From positions 1 through 40,415 of the forward strand of contig JAEHCM010000010.1 of the NCBI GenBank assembly GCA_020696365.1: a DNA stretch of 40,415 nt, read 5' to 3'. The stretch is from Thermoplasmata archaeon (lineage in GTDB: Archaea; Thermoplasmatota; Thermoplasmata; UBA10834). Shown here piece by piece: positions 6,379 through 14,687 of the stretch (position 1 is the first letter of the stretch; each line of letters starts with the position of its first letter). Position numbers and translations under genes: made by a program. The notes under the pieces were generated by a model. That model was not told the DNA's origin, searched no databases, and saw nothing but the letters and a program-made list of their open reading frames with translations.

Positions 6379-7656
6379 GTGGAGACTGAAGAGACTCTGG
6401 TCTTGATTTTCATCGCCTTTCTCGCGGCGAAGATCGGCGGCGAGATAACGGAGAGGCTGAAGCTTCCCTCGGTGACGGGCGAACTCATGGCCGGAGTCAT
6501 CCTGGGCCCTACCCTGTTCAACCTGATCACAGCGGAGCACACGTTCTTCGACGTGCTGGCTCAGCTGGGAGCCACCTTCCTGTTGTTCTCCGTCGGGATG
6601 GAGACGAAGCTGTCAGAGCTGAAGAAGGTCGGCCTCGTCGCCGCGTCGGTGGCGGCACTGGGCGTCGCTGCCCCGTTCGTGCTCGGATACTGGGTCTCAC
6701 TCCTGTTGGGCTTCGAATCAACGGAAGCCATGTTCATCGGTGCCGCCCTCGTCGCCACGAGCGTGGGAATAACCGCCAGGGTGCTTCAGGACCTTGGCCT
6801 GATCGCGTCGACCGAAGCGAAAATCATCCTAGGCGCGGCGGTGGTCGACGACATACTCGCGATGATCGTCCTCACCCTCGTGAGCGGCACCGCAGCTGGC
6901 AGTTCGCTCAGCAACGTCGACATAATAATCGTCATTGCGGAGGCCGTGTGCTTCGTCGCCATCGTGACCATAATCGGGACGAGGATGGTCCGGTATGCTT
7001 CCGGGAAGAAAGATGTCAGGCACGACCGTGCCGTGAACGGCAGCTGGTCGATACACTACAAGACCCACGCCTTCAAGAGGGATAGCTGGCTGGAGAAGCT
7101 GGTGCAGAAGGAAGCCCCGTTCGTGATCATCTTGGTGGTCGTATTCGGCCTGTCGGCGGCGGCCTCCTTCTTCGGCCTTGCGGCCATCATCGGCGCCTTC
7201 TTCGCGGGGCTCATATTCTCCGATACGAAGAACACATACGAGCTCGAGCACAAATTCGAACCCTTGAACGTGTTCCTGGTGCCGTTCTTCTTCGTTGTCA
7301 TGGGTGCGAAGGTGGATTTCACGAACATCACGAGCGTGGCACCTCTGGCCATTGTGCTCACGGTCGTGGCGATCCTGAGCAAGCTGGGGCCTTGTGCTCT
7401 TGGAGCCGCCACCAGAGGTGAGAAGACGGCCCTGATCGTCGGCGCAGGCATGGTGCCCAGAGGTGAGGTCGGTATCGTGGTGGCCATGATCGGCTACGGC
7501 ATGGGGACGATCAGCTCGGAGACGTATTCGGTCATAGTCCTCGTCTCGATCGCCACCACGTTGTACGCTCCGTTCCTGATAAGAACGATAATCAAGGCGG
7601 AGACGAAGAAGGAGCGCAGGTCCTCTTGGGGATTCAGACCTCGCTCTCGCTCATGA
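6379..7656 (+). CDS. Cation:proton antiporter (CPA2/Kef type, membrane part only)
   Basis: The protein of 425 residues has about 12 hydrophobic segments typical of the Na+/H+ exchanger fold. Family-like blocks include LPSVTGELMAGVILGP at about 29-44 and ATSVGITARVL plus GAAVVDDILAMIVL around 125-165. The Asp pair in VVDDILAM is the expected ion-binding site. A later MVPRGEVGIVVA block matches the conserved arginine/glutamate region near the end. There is no C-terminal TrkA-N (RCK) domain, so regulation by nucleotides is not built in. The start is GTG 6379, since nearby ATGs are out of frame. Its 3' end overlaps the convergent TrmB-like gene by 23 bases. Confidence 0.88.
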   Translation: METEETLVLIFIAFLAAKIGGEITERLKLPSVTGELMAGVILGPTLFNLITAEHTFFDVLAQLGATFLLFSVGMETKLSELKKVGLVAASVAALGVAAPFVLGYWVSLLLGFESTEAMFIGAALVATSVGITARVLQDLGLIASTEAKIILGAAVVDDILAMIVLTLVSGTAAGSSLSNVDIIIVIAEAVCFVAIVTIIGTRMVRYASGKKDVRHDRAVNGSWSIHYKTHAFKRDSWLEKLVQKEAPFVIILVVVFGLSAAASFFGLAAIIGAFFAGLIFSDTKNTYELEHKFEPLNVFLVPFFFVVMGAKVDFTNITSVAPLAIVLTVVAILSKLGPCALGAATRGEKTALIVGAGMVPRGEVGIVVAMIGYGMGTISSETYSVIVLVSIATTLYAPFLIRTIIKAETKKERRSSWGFRPRSRS

Positions 7657-8380
7657 TCCGCAGGAAATCCTGCAGATGAGACGAAAGGGCTTCGTTGTCC
7701 GTGTAGCCACACGCTGAGAGGTCCGGCGCAGCAAGAAGTGCGGTCTTCCCGTCGGATATGACGTCTGTGGCGATCAACCCCTTCCTCCGGACCGAGGTCA
7801 CCTTCTTCGGAACCTTCACGAAAGGGCTGGTTATGACGGTGATCTCCACGCCCCTCAAGAATGCGTTCGTGAACCTCTTGCCCAGCTTGCGTCTGAACTC
7901 CGCTATCGATGGTGAGGAGATCACGAAGCTGTGTTCGGACTTGTCCATCATCTCGCCGATCTTCTCAAGGACCCTGTCCTTTCCGAGGATGGTGTAGATC
8001 ATCTGAGGGACCCCTCGTTCGGACAGGACGTCCTTGATGGATTCGATCTTCTGGAACGTCTCGCGCACTTCCGCCGCCAATGCCTCCCCCAGCTCCGAAG
8101 GGTCGACGGCTGCGAACGTGCGCGGACGCTCTGCCTTGGACCGGGCGTAGCCTTTCGTCTCAAGGCTCTCGAGGGTCTTGTACGCCGATGTCCGTGGAAT
8201 CTGTGCAATCTCCGCTACAAAAGTCGGAGATGTCGACCCAGCGGCGACGAGGGCGATGTACGCTCTGGACTCGTACTCCGAGAGGCCAAGCTTCGAGAGT
8301 GTTCCAGATATCTTGGCGTACTCCTCCAGGAGCGCGTCTATGTCCTTGCCGGCTATCGATGCTAACGACTTCAGGTCCAT
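7634..8380 (-). CDS. TrmB-family transcriptional regulator
   Basis: An N-terminal winged helix (LSKLGLSEYESRAYIALV with RTSAYKTLESLETKGYAR) is followed by a short linker helix and a C-terminal domain with the phospholipase-D-like fold found in the TrmB family (SFVISSPSIAEF, GVEITVITSP). The sugar-binding extension of classical TrmB is missing, so the effector is unknown. Two starts are possible. ATG 8392 falls inside a perfect 19-bp inverted repeat. ATG 8380 fits a leaderless transcript from the TATA at 8404-8411 and is preferred, giving 248 residues. It is transcribed divergently from the tetraether lipid operon. Control of that operon and of itself is inferred from the shared promoter and the palindrome. 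Confidence 0.85.
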   Translation of the reverse strand: MDLKSLASIAGKDIDALLEEYAKISGTLSKLGLSEYESRAYIALVAAGSTSPTFVAEIAQIPRTSAYKTLESLETKGYARSKAERPRTFAAVDPSELGEALAAEVRETFQKIESIKDVLSERGVPQMIYTILGKDRVLEKIGEMMDKSEHSFVISSPSIAEFRRKLGKRFTNAFLRGVEITVITSPFVKVPKKVTSVRRKGLIATDVISDGKTALLAAPDLSACGYTDNEALSSHLQDFLRIMSESEV

Positions 8381-8381
8381 T

Positions 8382-8400
8382 TGTAGCGACATCGGCTACA
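8382..8400. promoter_or_regulatory. Perfect inverted repeat, candidate operator of the TrmB-like regulator
   Basis: TGTAGC and GCTACA are exact reverse complements separated by seven bases (GACATCG). The repeat sits directly upstream of the TATA for the tetraether operon, and between that TATA and the expected transcription start of the regulator gene. A protein bound here could repress the regulator and either activate or block the lipid operon. The spacing and dyad symmetry fit a winged-helix dimer. Confidence 0.55.
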
Positions 8401-8402
8401 TA

Positions 8403-8412
8403 ACATATAAGT
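8403..8412. promoter_or_regulatory. TATA element shared by the divergent regulator and tetraether operon
   Basis: ACATATAAGT reads as a TATA-like element on both strands. Rightwards it predicts transcription start near 8435, 17 bases before ATG 8452. Leftwards it predicts start near 8381, at the ATG chosen for the regulator. Confidence 0.5.
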
Positions 8413-8451
8413 CAATCTGTAAGAATTAACGTATCAGGATTGGGATCACTC

Positions 8452-10005
8452 ATGCTTACTAGAGAGAGTGCAATAGCTTCCGGTCTTCCGAAGACCACGG
8501 AGAGCCTGTGTCCTGAGTGCCTGACCGTCATCAAGGCCACGCTGAAGGAGAAGGAGGGCAAGGTCGTCATGGAGAAGACCTGCCCCGAACATGGGAGCTT
8601 CAGCGATGTGGTCTGGTCCGATGTCGAGATGTACCTACGTGTGGAGTCCTGGGCGAAGGACGGGATCGGCGTCGAGAACCCCGCGATAAAAGACGCGAAG
8701 CAGTGCCCGTTCGATTGCGGACTCTGCGACCTTCACCTGAGCCACACGGGGCTAGCCAACGTCGACCTCACGAACAGGTGCAACCTCAAATGCCCGATAT
8801 GCTTCGCGAACGCCAATGCAGCTGGATACGTGTTCGAACCGGATTTCGACACGATCATGAAGATGCTCAAGGTCGTCAGGGACGTGAGGCCCGTGCCGTG
8901 TCCTGCCGTGCAGTTCTCAGGGGGTGAGCCGACAGTCCATCCGAGATTCATCGACATCATCGCGGCCGCGAAGGACATGGGCTTCGCCCAGGTACAGGCG
9001 GCGACCAACGGCATCAAGTTCGCTCAGAGCGTCGAGTTCTGCAGGAAGGCGAGCGACGCTGGCTTGAACACCCTCTATCTTCAGTTCGACGGTCTCAGGC
9101 CTGAGATATATGTGCGCGCTCGAGGAAGGGACCTCCTCGACATTAAGAAGAAAGTGGTCGAGAACTTCAGAAAGGTCGAGAACCACTCGTCCATAGTGCT
9201 CGTCCCGACGATCGTTAGAGGCATCAACGAGGACCAGGTATGGCCGATACTCCGCTACGCCTTGCAGAACATGGACGTGATCAGAGGCGTAAACTTCCAG
9301 CCCGTCGCCTTCACGGGAAGGGTCAGCAGCGAGGAGCGGGAGAAGGGAAGGTACACGCTGCCGGACCTGGCGAAGGACATGGAGGTGCAGTCCGGAGGGA
9401 AGATCAAGATGACCGACTGGTACCCTGTGCCGACCGTTTCAGCGATCTCCGAGCTCTGGCAGGCGTTGTACGGCGACAGGAAGGTCACGCTCACGACGCA
9501 CGTCCACTGCGGTATCGCGACGTACATGTTCGTCAAGGGTCCGGACAACATCGTCCCGGTGACGAGGTTCGTCGATGTCGAGCCGCTCTTCCATGAGATG
9601 GACGAGCTGGCCAAGAAGACTGAGGGCAAGAAGATGAAAGCATTGAGCAAGCTCAAGGCGTTCGCCCTACTGAAGAAGTACCTGAGAAAGGATGAGCTCC
9701 CCGAGGGCCTGAGCTCGACACAGTTCCTGAAATCTCTCAAGGGGGTGCTCTCCGAGGAGACCAAATCGGAGCTCTCCAATTTCAGCTGGCAGATGATGTA
9801 TGTGGGCGCGATGCATTTCATGGACTCATACAACTACGACATCGAGCGCGTCAAGAGGTGCATGATACACTATACCACGCCCGATGGAAGGATAATCCCG
9901 TTCTGCGCATACAACTCTGGCCCTGTCTACAGGACGGAGGTCGAGAAGAAGTTCTCCATTCCGCTGGAGGAGTGGAGACGCAGACATGGCGACGAGCACA
10001 CATGA
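8452..10005 (+). CDS. tes: Tetraether lipid synthase (radical SAM; Tes/GDGT-MAS family)
   Basis: The protein joins the phytanyl tails of two archaeol-type lipids through an sp3-sp3 carbon bond to make membrane-spanning tetraethers, as shown for Methanocaldococcus MJ0619. Counting from TTG 8440, it has an N-terminal rubredoxin-like CPEC (24-27) with Cys48 and His51, then CPFDCGLC (89-96). The radical-SAM motif CNLKCPIC is at 114-121 and SGGEP near 160-164. C-terminal cysteines in HCGIATY, RCMIHY and FCAYNSG probably bind auxiliary clusters. The length of about 517-521 residues is near that of MJ0619. ATG 8452 is preferred over TTG 8440 because neither has a clear Shine-Dalgarno and ATG leaves a short leader. 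Ferredoxin and geranylgeranyl reductase follow directly. Such proteins are often mislabelled as MoaA-like. Confidence 0.85.
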   Translation: MLTRESAIASGLPKTTESLCPECLTVIKATLKEKEGKVVMEKTCPEHGSFSDVVWSDVEMYLRVESWAKDGIGVENPAIKDAKQCPFDCGLCDLHLSHTGLANVDLTNRCNLKCPICFANANAAGYVFEPDFDTIMKMLKVVRDVRPVPCPAVQFSGGEPTVHPRFIDIIAAAKDMGFAQVQAATNGIKFAQSVEFCRKASDAGLNTLYLQFDGLRPEIYVRARGRDLLDIKKKVVENFRKVENHSSIVLVPTIVRGINEDQVWPILRYALQNMDVIRGVNFQPVAFTGRVSSEEREKGRYTLPDLAKDMEVQSGGKIKMTDWYPVPTVSAISELWQALYGDRKVTLTTHVHCGIATYMFVKGPDNIVPVTRFVDVEPLFHEMDELAKKTEGKKMKALSKLKAFALLKKYLRKDELPEGLSSTQFLKSLKGVLSEETKSELSNFSWQMMYVGAMHFMDSYNYDIERVKRCMIHYTTPDGRIIPFCAYNSGPVYRTEVEKKFSIPLEEWRRRHGDEHT

Positions 10006-10213
10006 GGTGGGTTTATTGGTCAAAGATCAACTTGATGAGCTTGAGGTTGACATAGCGATGTGCCTCCACTGCGGAGCGTGCGTCGGGTCGTGCCCTGCGA
10101 ACGCGATCTTCCTCAACGAGGTCCTGCTCGAGTTCGGAGACGGTTGCACGCTCTGCAAGAGGTGCATCAAGGTATGCCCTGTAGGCGCCATCTCGATGAT
10201 CGGAGGCGGCTGA
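9986..10213 (+). CDS. Ferredoxin, 2x[4Fe-4S]
   Basis: The 75-residue protein has two cluster-binding motifs: CLHCGACVGSCP at about residues 26-37 and CTLCKRCIKVCP at about 54-65, each CxxCxxCxxxCP. ATG 9986 overlaps the end of tes by 20 bases and follows GGAGGAGTGGAG, so it is translationally coupled. In Methanosarcina acetivorans a ferredoxin encoded beside geranylgeranyl reductase is needed for full lipid saturation. Here it probably supplies electrons to the reductase, and possibly to the radical-SAM synthase as well. An internal GTG at V8 is an alternative start. Confidence 0.92.
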   Translation: MATSTHEVGLLVKDQLDELEVDIAMCLHCGACVGSCPANAIFLNEVLLEFGDGCTLCKRCIKVCPVGAISMIGGG

Positions 10214-10215
10214 AT

Positions 10216-11400
10216 ATGAACGATTACGATGTCGTGGTGGTCGGGGCTGGGCCGGCCGGCGCATCGACTGCGCGGTGGGCCGCCCAGAACGGCGCGCGGG
10301 TCCTCATGGTAGAGAAGCGGCAGGAGATCGGTTCTCCTGTGCGTTGCGGGGAAGGGATATCCCGTGCGTGGCTCGACTCGGTGGACCTGAAGCTCGACTC
10401 CAAGAGCGTCGCGTGCGAAGTAAAGGGAGCGAAGATAATATCGCCCAACGGGACGCCGTTCTACCTGTCCGAGGACATGGCAGGAGACGAGGTGGGCATC
10501 GTCCTGGATCGCGTGTTCTTCGACAAGCTGGTAGCCAAGAACGCCGTGAAGGCCGGGTCCGACCTGATGCTCAAGACTTCGGTCACCGGGCTCCTGATGG
10601 AGGATGGAAAGGTCACAGGCGTGAAGATAAGATCGTACGGCGAGACGCGCGAGGTTCGGTGCGGATGTGTCGTCGGCGCGGACGGTTTCGAATCCCAGGT
10701 CGGTCGCTGGGCAGGGATCAACACCAGCCTTGCCCCGAGGGACGTGACGACCTGTTTCCAGTACAGACTCACGAACATCGACCAGGAGCACGAGTACTGC
10801 CAGTTCTTCCTTGGCAGCGTCGCACCTGGCGGGTATGTCTGGATGTTCCCGAAGGACGAGGACACGGCCAATGTCGGTCTGGGCGTCCAGCTGTCGAAGC
10901 TGAAGGAGCCGGGTGAGGTGAAGAGATACCTCGACCGCTTCATCGAGAAGCATCCGGGTCTGAAGAAGGGTCGTCCGCTCGAAGTTGTGAGCGGAGCGGT
11001 CTCGGTCTGCGCCCCGATAGACCAGACGGTCACCGATGGCCTGCTCCTGGTCGGCGACTCCGCGAGGCAGATCGACCCGATAACGGGCGGGGGCATATCG
11101 AACAGCTGCAAGGCCGGCAAGGTCGCCGGTGAGGTGCTGGCGCAGGCGACGGAGGAGGACGACTTCAGCGCGACGTTCCTTCAGCGCTACGAGAACGGAT
11201 GGCGCGACCTGATCGAGAACCATCTCTATCGTAACTGGATGGCGAAGGAGAAGCTCGTCACTTTGTCGGATGAGACCTTCGACAAGATCATCGCGACCCT
11301 CAACGATGTGGGCGTAGAAGATATGTCCACCTACGCAATCCTGAAGGCCGTAGAGAAGAGGCATCCAGACCTCGTGAAGGAGTTCCAGGAGCTTCTGTAG
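10216..11400 (+). CDS. Geranylgeranyl reductase family flavoprotein (archaeal lipid saturation)
   Basis: This 394-residue FAD enzyme should saturate the geranylgeranyl chains of archaeal ether lipids. It starts with the dinucleotide-binding fold VVVGAGPAGASTARWA, has the PVRCGEG block near residue 37, and a second FAD motif, GDSARQIDPITGGG, near 280. GGYVWMFPKDED followed by GLG fits the YxWx7-8GxG substrate-cavity motif described for the Thermoplasma enzyme. ATG 10216 lies two bases after the ferredoxin stop and follows GGAGG. Some relatives act on other isoprenoids, but the tes-ferredoxin neighbours make membrane lipids the likely substrate. Confidence 0.9.
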   Translation: MNDYDVVVVGAGPAGASTARWAAQNGARVLMVEKRQEIGSPVRCGEGISRAWLDSVDLKLDSKSVACEVKGAKIISPNGTPFYLSEDMAGDEVGIVLDRVFFDKLVAKNAVKAGSDLMLKTSVTGLLMEDGKVTGVKIRSYGETREVRCGCVVGADGFESQVGRWAGINTSLAPRDVTTCFQYRLTNIDQEHEYCQFFLGSVAPGGYVWMFPKDEDTANVGLGVQLSKLKEPGEVKRYLDRFIEKHPGLKKGRPLEVVSGAVSVCAPIDQTVTDGLLLVGDSARQIDPITGGGISNSCKAGKVAGEVLAQATEEDDFSATFLQRYENGWRDLIENHLYRNWMAKEKLVTLSDETFDKIIATLNDVGVEDMSTYAILKAVEKRHPDLVKEFQELL

Positions 11401-11501
11401 CCGCGCCGCGTCTGCGGTAGTATCAAGAACTCTCCATACCCTTCGCCTGGACAAGAGGGGGATCGGTCCGCATTTCGTCGTGGGCAGTCATCATCGGAGC
11501 G

Positions 11502-12968
11502 ATGCGTCGACATTGGGTCATCATTGCTACGCTGTGCGTTCTGATCGCCGCAGTTATTCTCAGGTTCGCCAATATCGGCTGGAGCTACTCCAACAACGGC
11601 ATCGACGAGGGCGTGATGATCGAGAGGGTGCTGATGGTGGACCATGGATTCGTCCTCTATTCCGAGCTTCCCTGCGACCAGGCACCCCTGGCGTTCATCG
11701 TCGGTGCTCTGTTCGGAGGGGACGTCGTGTCGCTGCGGGCTCTCAGCGCGATGCTGTCGTTCGCCGCGGTCGCCTGCTGCATGTTCGTCTCGCGCCGGGT
11801 TGGTGGAGACCATGCCATGATTGCCACGGGAGCGCTGCTCGCTGTGGATTTCGCCTTCGTCCGGGAGTCGAGGCTGTTCTCGCTCGACGCGATGTCCGCA
11901 TCGTTCCTGGCGTTCTCGCTGGCAGTTTTCATTTTGCACCTTGAACGGAGGAACATGGCGGTACTCGCACTGGCAGGCGTTCTCGCAGGGATTGCCTGCT
12001 CGATAAAACTCATCGGCGGGCTCGCCCTGTTGGCTATCATCATATTCATCCTCATCGAGGCGCTGAAGGGGAGGATGCCTCGGAAGACTGCGTTGATGGA
12101 TATCACCCTGGTCGCGTCGTTGGCCGCGTTGCCGCTGATCATCCTTATGGCTGCGCTTGGTGCCTCCGATATGATCCAGGGGATGGTATTCGACCAGGGC
12201 CACAGGGAGTTCGATGCCTTCCTGAAACTCTCCCTGCTCGCTTATTTCGGCCTGAACCTGGCCCTCGTGTTGCCACTCGCCTATGCGAACCGCCTGTGGA
12301 GGCGTGGCCCGAGGGAGCGTCTGCTCTTGACAGCCACCTTCGTCATCCTCGCGTTCATGATCGTACAACCGCTGGTGTTCCTGCACCATGTGGTGATCGT
12401 CGGCCCCGCCCTCGCCATCCTTGCCGGCGTGGTCATCGGGAAATCGATTGAAGCTAAAAAGGCGTCGGAGGAGAGCATATCCAAGGTGAGTGAATCGAAA
12501 TGGGGGTACGCTTGGAGGGTTGCGATCCCCGCGTTCGTCATCTCCATCGTGATCTCGGGCGGCCTTTCGACATACGGCCTTGCGACCCAAAGCGAACCCT
12601 CGCAGATCATATGGGGCGATGTGGTTGCTGAGCTTTCATCTGAGACGGAGTACGTGATATGTGGCGACCCGATGATTGCGGCGTACGCCGGACGCATGAC
12701 TCCGCCGGACGTGGTCAACGTTGCTGAGCGACAGTACCCCGAACTCACTCTGGAGCGGCTGTGTCAGGCGGTGACGGAGTATGATGTGGCGGTGGTCGTC
12801 ATATGTTATCGTCTGAACGACTTCGAGGGGTTCCCGTCATTCCTGGAATCCCACAACTATACCCTCACGCTACCAGAGCTTGTCATCCCCGAGGGGAGGG
12901 CAGTCCTCGACCTCTACCAGGACGGCATCGACCCGGTCACGCTGTATGTGAGGAACGCTGACGCGTAG
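11502..12968 (+). CDS. GT-C family membrane glycosyltransferase (PMT/ArnT-like)
   Basis: The 488-residue protein has about ten hydrophobic segments after a first helix at residues 5-22. The first extracytoplasmic loop carries GIDEGVMIERVLMVDHG, followed by LYSELPCDQAPLAF. This matches the D-E-containing motif and the DxxxxPPL-like pattern of protein-mannosyltransferase and ArnT-like enzymes, which use polyprenol-phosphate sugars outside the membrane. The last 120 residues form a soluble domain (DVVAELSSETEYVICGDPM). The donor could come from the dolichol-phosphate mannose synthase-like gene immediately downstream on the other strand. The acceptor is unknown. It is convergent with that gene. 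Confidence 0.75.
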   Translation: MRRHWVIIATLCVLIAAVILRFANIGWSYSNNGIDEGVMIERVLMVDHGFVLYSELPCDQAPLAFIVGALFGGDVVSLRALSAMLSFAAVACCMFVSRRVGGDHAMIATGALLAVDFAFVRESRLFSLDAMSASFLAFSLAVFILHLERRNMAVLALAGVLAGIACSIKLIGGLALLAIIIFILIEALKGRMPRKTALMDITLVASLAALPLIILMAALGASDMIQGMVFDQGHREFDAFLKLSLLAYFGLNLALVLPLAYANRLWRRGPRERLLLTATFVILAFMIVQPLVFLHHVVIVGPALAILAGVVIGKSIEAKKASEESISKVSESKWGYAWRVAIPAFVISIVISGGLSTYGLATQSEPSQIIWGDVVAELSSETEYVICGDPMIAAYAGRMTPPDVVNVAERQYPELTLERLCQAVTEYDVAVVVICYRLNDFEGFPSFLESHNYTLTLPELVIPEGRAVLDLYQDGIDPVTLYVRNADA

Positions 12969-13008
12969 GCGTCCACGACTACGTACCCGCCTGAACCCTT
13001 CTGGTCGC

Positions 13009-14199
13009 TCAGATGTCATCGCTGAACGTCCAGAGGGAGTTCGCTATGAAGTTGAATATGCTTACCAGGAATATGGCGATGACCTGTGCGATCACGAGGA
13101 AGACGCTCGCTCTGTCCTCCCCAATCCCAAGTGCGGGCATGAGGTCCTCGACGATGGTCTTCAGGATGATGAGGTTGAGCATCAGCCCGTTCATGCTCAC
13201 AAGCAGGAACTGAGAGTACTGGATGTGGATCTTTCCCTTTGACCTGAATGTCCACCACCTGTTCCATATGAAGTTGTTCGTGTCGGCCACTACGAACGCC
13301 AGCACCGCCGCCCAGAGGTAATGTGCGAAGAATACCTCGACAGCCGTCCAGAGGATGGCAAGATTGATCACGGTGCCTATTCCGCCTATGAGTGCGAATT
13401 TTATGTACCGCGCGAGCCACGGTTTCTTGTGTTCATACAGCCGGATGCAGTGATCGATGTACTTCAGGTAGACGGATGCGCCCAGCTTGCTCTTGCCAGC
13501 CTTCCTGTCTGCGAAGATTATGGGCACCTCCGCGACCGAGTCGTACTTTCCCTTCACGAGTATCTCGAGCCCGATCTTGTAGCCGATGGGATTTAGCTCC
13601 ACACCGTCGATGACCGACCTCTTCAGCGCGAAGAAGCCGGACATCGGATCCTTCACCTTCGTGAGCCCGCGTGCGAGGAGTGTAGCGCACTTCGAGATGA
13701 TCCGTCGGTGGATGGGCCAGTTCTCGACGGCGCCCCCTTTGACGTAGCGGCTTCCGACGACCATCTGCGCCTCGTCCGATTCGATCTTGCCTATCATCTC
13801 GGGTATCTTCTCCGGCGGATGGCTCAGGTCCGCGTCCATGACCACCAGTGTGTCCCCAGTCGCGGCCTCGAACCCCTCCATGACCGCCGTGGAAAGCCCG
13901 AGCTTCCCCGCCCGGTGCACGACCTTGATATTGTGATCCTTCCCGAGCTCCTCGGCGTAAGCACCTGTACCGTCCGGGCTGTTGTCGTCGACTATCACGA
14001 TCTCGGCGTCCATGCCCGCCTCCTTGCAGGCGTCATCGATTCTGCGGACGAGCTCCTGCAGATTCGGCTTCTCGTTGTATGTTGGAATCACGACTGAGAT
14101 CGCGGCGTTCCCCCCCCAATTCCGATTTTTCGCTTGTAGATCACTGACGCGACGATGCTGACCAATATCACGACGGCCACGGCGATTAGCGCCACCCAT
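13009..14199 (-). CDS. Polyprenol-phosphate mannosyltransferase (GT2, DPM1-like) fused to GtrA domain
   Basis: The N-terminal GT2 domain (about residues 34-240) contains ISVVIPTYNE, VDDNSPDGTG, DADLSHPPEK and GSRYVKGG, the pattern of dolichol-phosphate mannose synthases that make the lipid-linked donor for surface glycosylation. The C-terminal GtrA domain (about 250-396) has four membrane helices and may help flip or anchor the product. The start is doubtful. The only in-frame ATG, at 14199, lies inside the DedA gene and gives a 112-base overlap and an odd Arg-rich leader (RRGRRDIGQHRR). No other usual start codon precedes ISVV. A run of eight C (14110-14117) in the overlap could hide a frameshift. 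The neighbours are envelope genes. Confidence 0.85.
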   Translation of the reverse strand: MGGANRRGRRDIGQHRRVSDLQAKNRNWGGNAAISVVIPTYNEKPNLQELVRRIDDACKEAGMDAEIVIVDDNSPDGTGAYAEELGKDHNIKVVHRAGKLGLSTAVMEGFEAATGDTLVVMDADLSHPPEKIPEMIGKIESDEAQMVVGSRYVKGGAVENWPIHRRIISKCATLLARGLTKVKDPMSGFFALKRSVIDGVELNPIGYKIGLEILVKGKYDSVAEVPIIFADRKAGKSKLGASVYLKYIDHCIRLYEHKKPWLARYIKFALIGGIGTVINLAILWTAVEVFFAHYLWAAVLAFVVADTNNFIWNRWWTFRSKGKIHIQYSQFLLVSMNGLMLNLIILKTIVEDLMPALGIGEDRASVFLVIAQVIAIFLVSIFNFIANSLWTFSDDI

Positions 14200-14687
14200 G
14201 GTGCGATATCCTGTCTGAGGGTGTCGTAGCTAAGCCATGCCAGCGCTATCACGACCGTCGACTTCGCAAGCGCTCCTATGATGAGATACATCGCGCATTT
14301 GCGCAGGTTCCATTTGCAGACCGCCATGAACGCTCCTGTGTACGGAACCAGCGGCGCAACTCTGTTCAACAGAAGGAGGCGCTCGTCGCTCACTATGAGG
14401 AAATCCGTGTATTTCCGCATGACCTTCTGGATCCTCTTGGGCATGCCGACGAATTTCACGATGGAGTAGAGTATGAAGTTGCCTCCGAGGCTGGCGACGC
14501 TTGCGACGACGATCAGCAAGGCCGCCCATCCGATCGAATCGAAATGAACGCCGAATATCCAGATCATCCAGACCTCAGGGAGCGTCGGCACGCCCGTGCC
14601 GTCGATGAGTATGATCGCGACAAGCGCGAGAATCATTCCGACATCGCCGAGGGACGCGAAAGCGTCGATTATCCCCTCGCCGATCAA
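14088..14687 (-). CDS. DedA/VTT-family membrane protein
   Basis: The 199-residue protein has the VTT fold seen in DedA proteins: hydrophobic N-terminus, a re-entrant region with GTGVPTLPEVW, ASLGGNFILYSIVKF, then LLLNRVAPLVPYTGAFMAVCKW near residues 105-125. This corresponds to the conserved F/L-x-R-x-x-P-x-x-R/Y-like segment. Family members have been linked to flipping polyprenyl-phosphate or phospholipids. That would fit its place between a GT4 transferase, whose stop overlaps its start (ATGA), and a polyprenol-phosphate mannosyltransferase. The true C-terminus is uncertain because the last residues lie past an eight-base homopolymer in the overlap with the next gene. Confidence 0.82.
   Translation of the reverse strand: MIGEGIIDAFASLGDVGMILALVAIILIDGTGVPTLPEVWMIWIFGVHFDSIGWAALLIVVASVASLGGNFILYSIVKFVGMPKRIQKVMRKYTDFLIVSDERLLLLNRVAPLVPYTGAFMAVCKWNLRKCAMYLIIGALAKSTVVIALAWLSYDTLRQDIAPWVALIAVAVVILVSIVASVIYKRKIGIGGGTPRSQS

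Noticed and set aside
10027..12590. Long antisense open frames (475 aa and 419 aa) opposite the geranylgeranyl reductase and GT-C genes
   Set aside because: They are rich in Arg, His, Gln and Asp typical of antisense reading of GC-rich genes, contain no domain, and lie opposite well-supported proteins.
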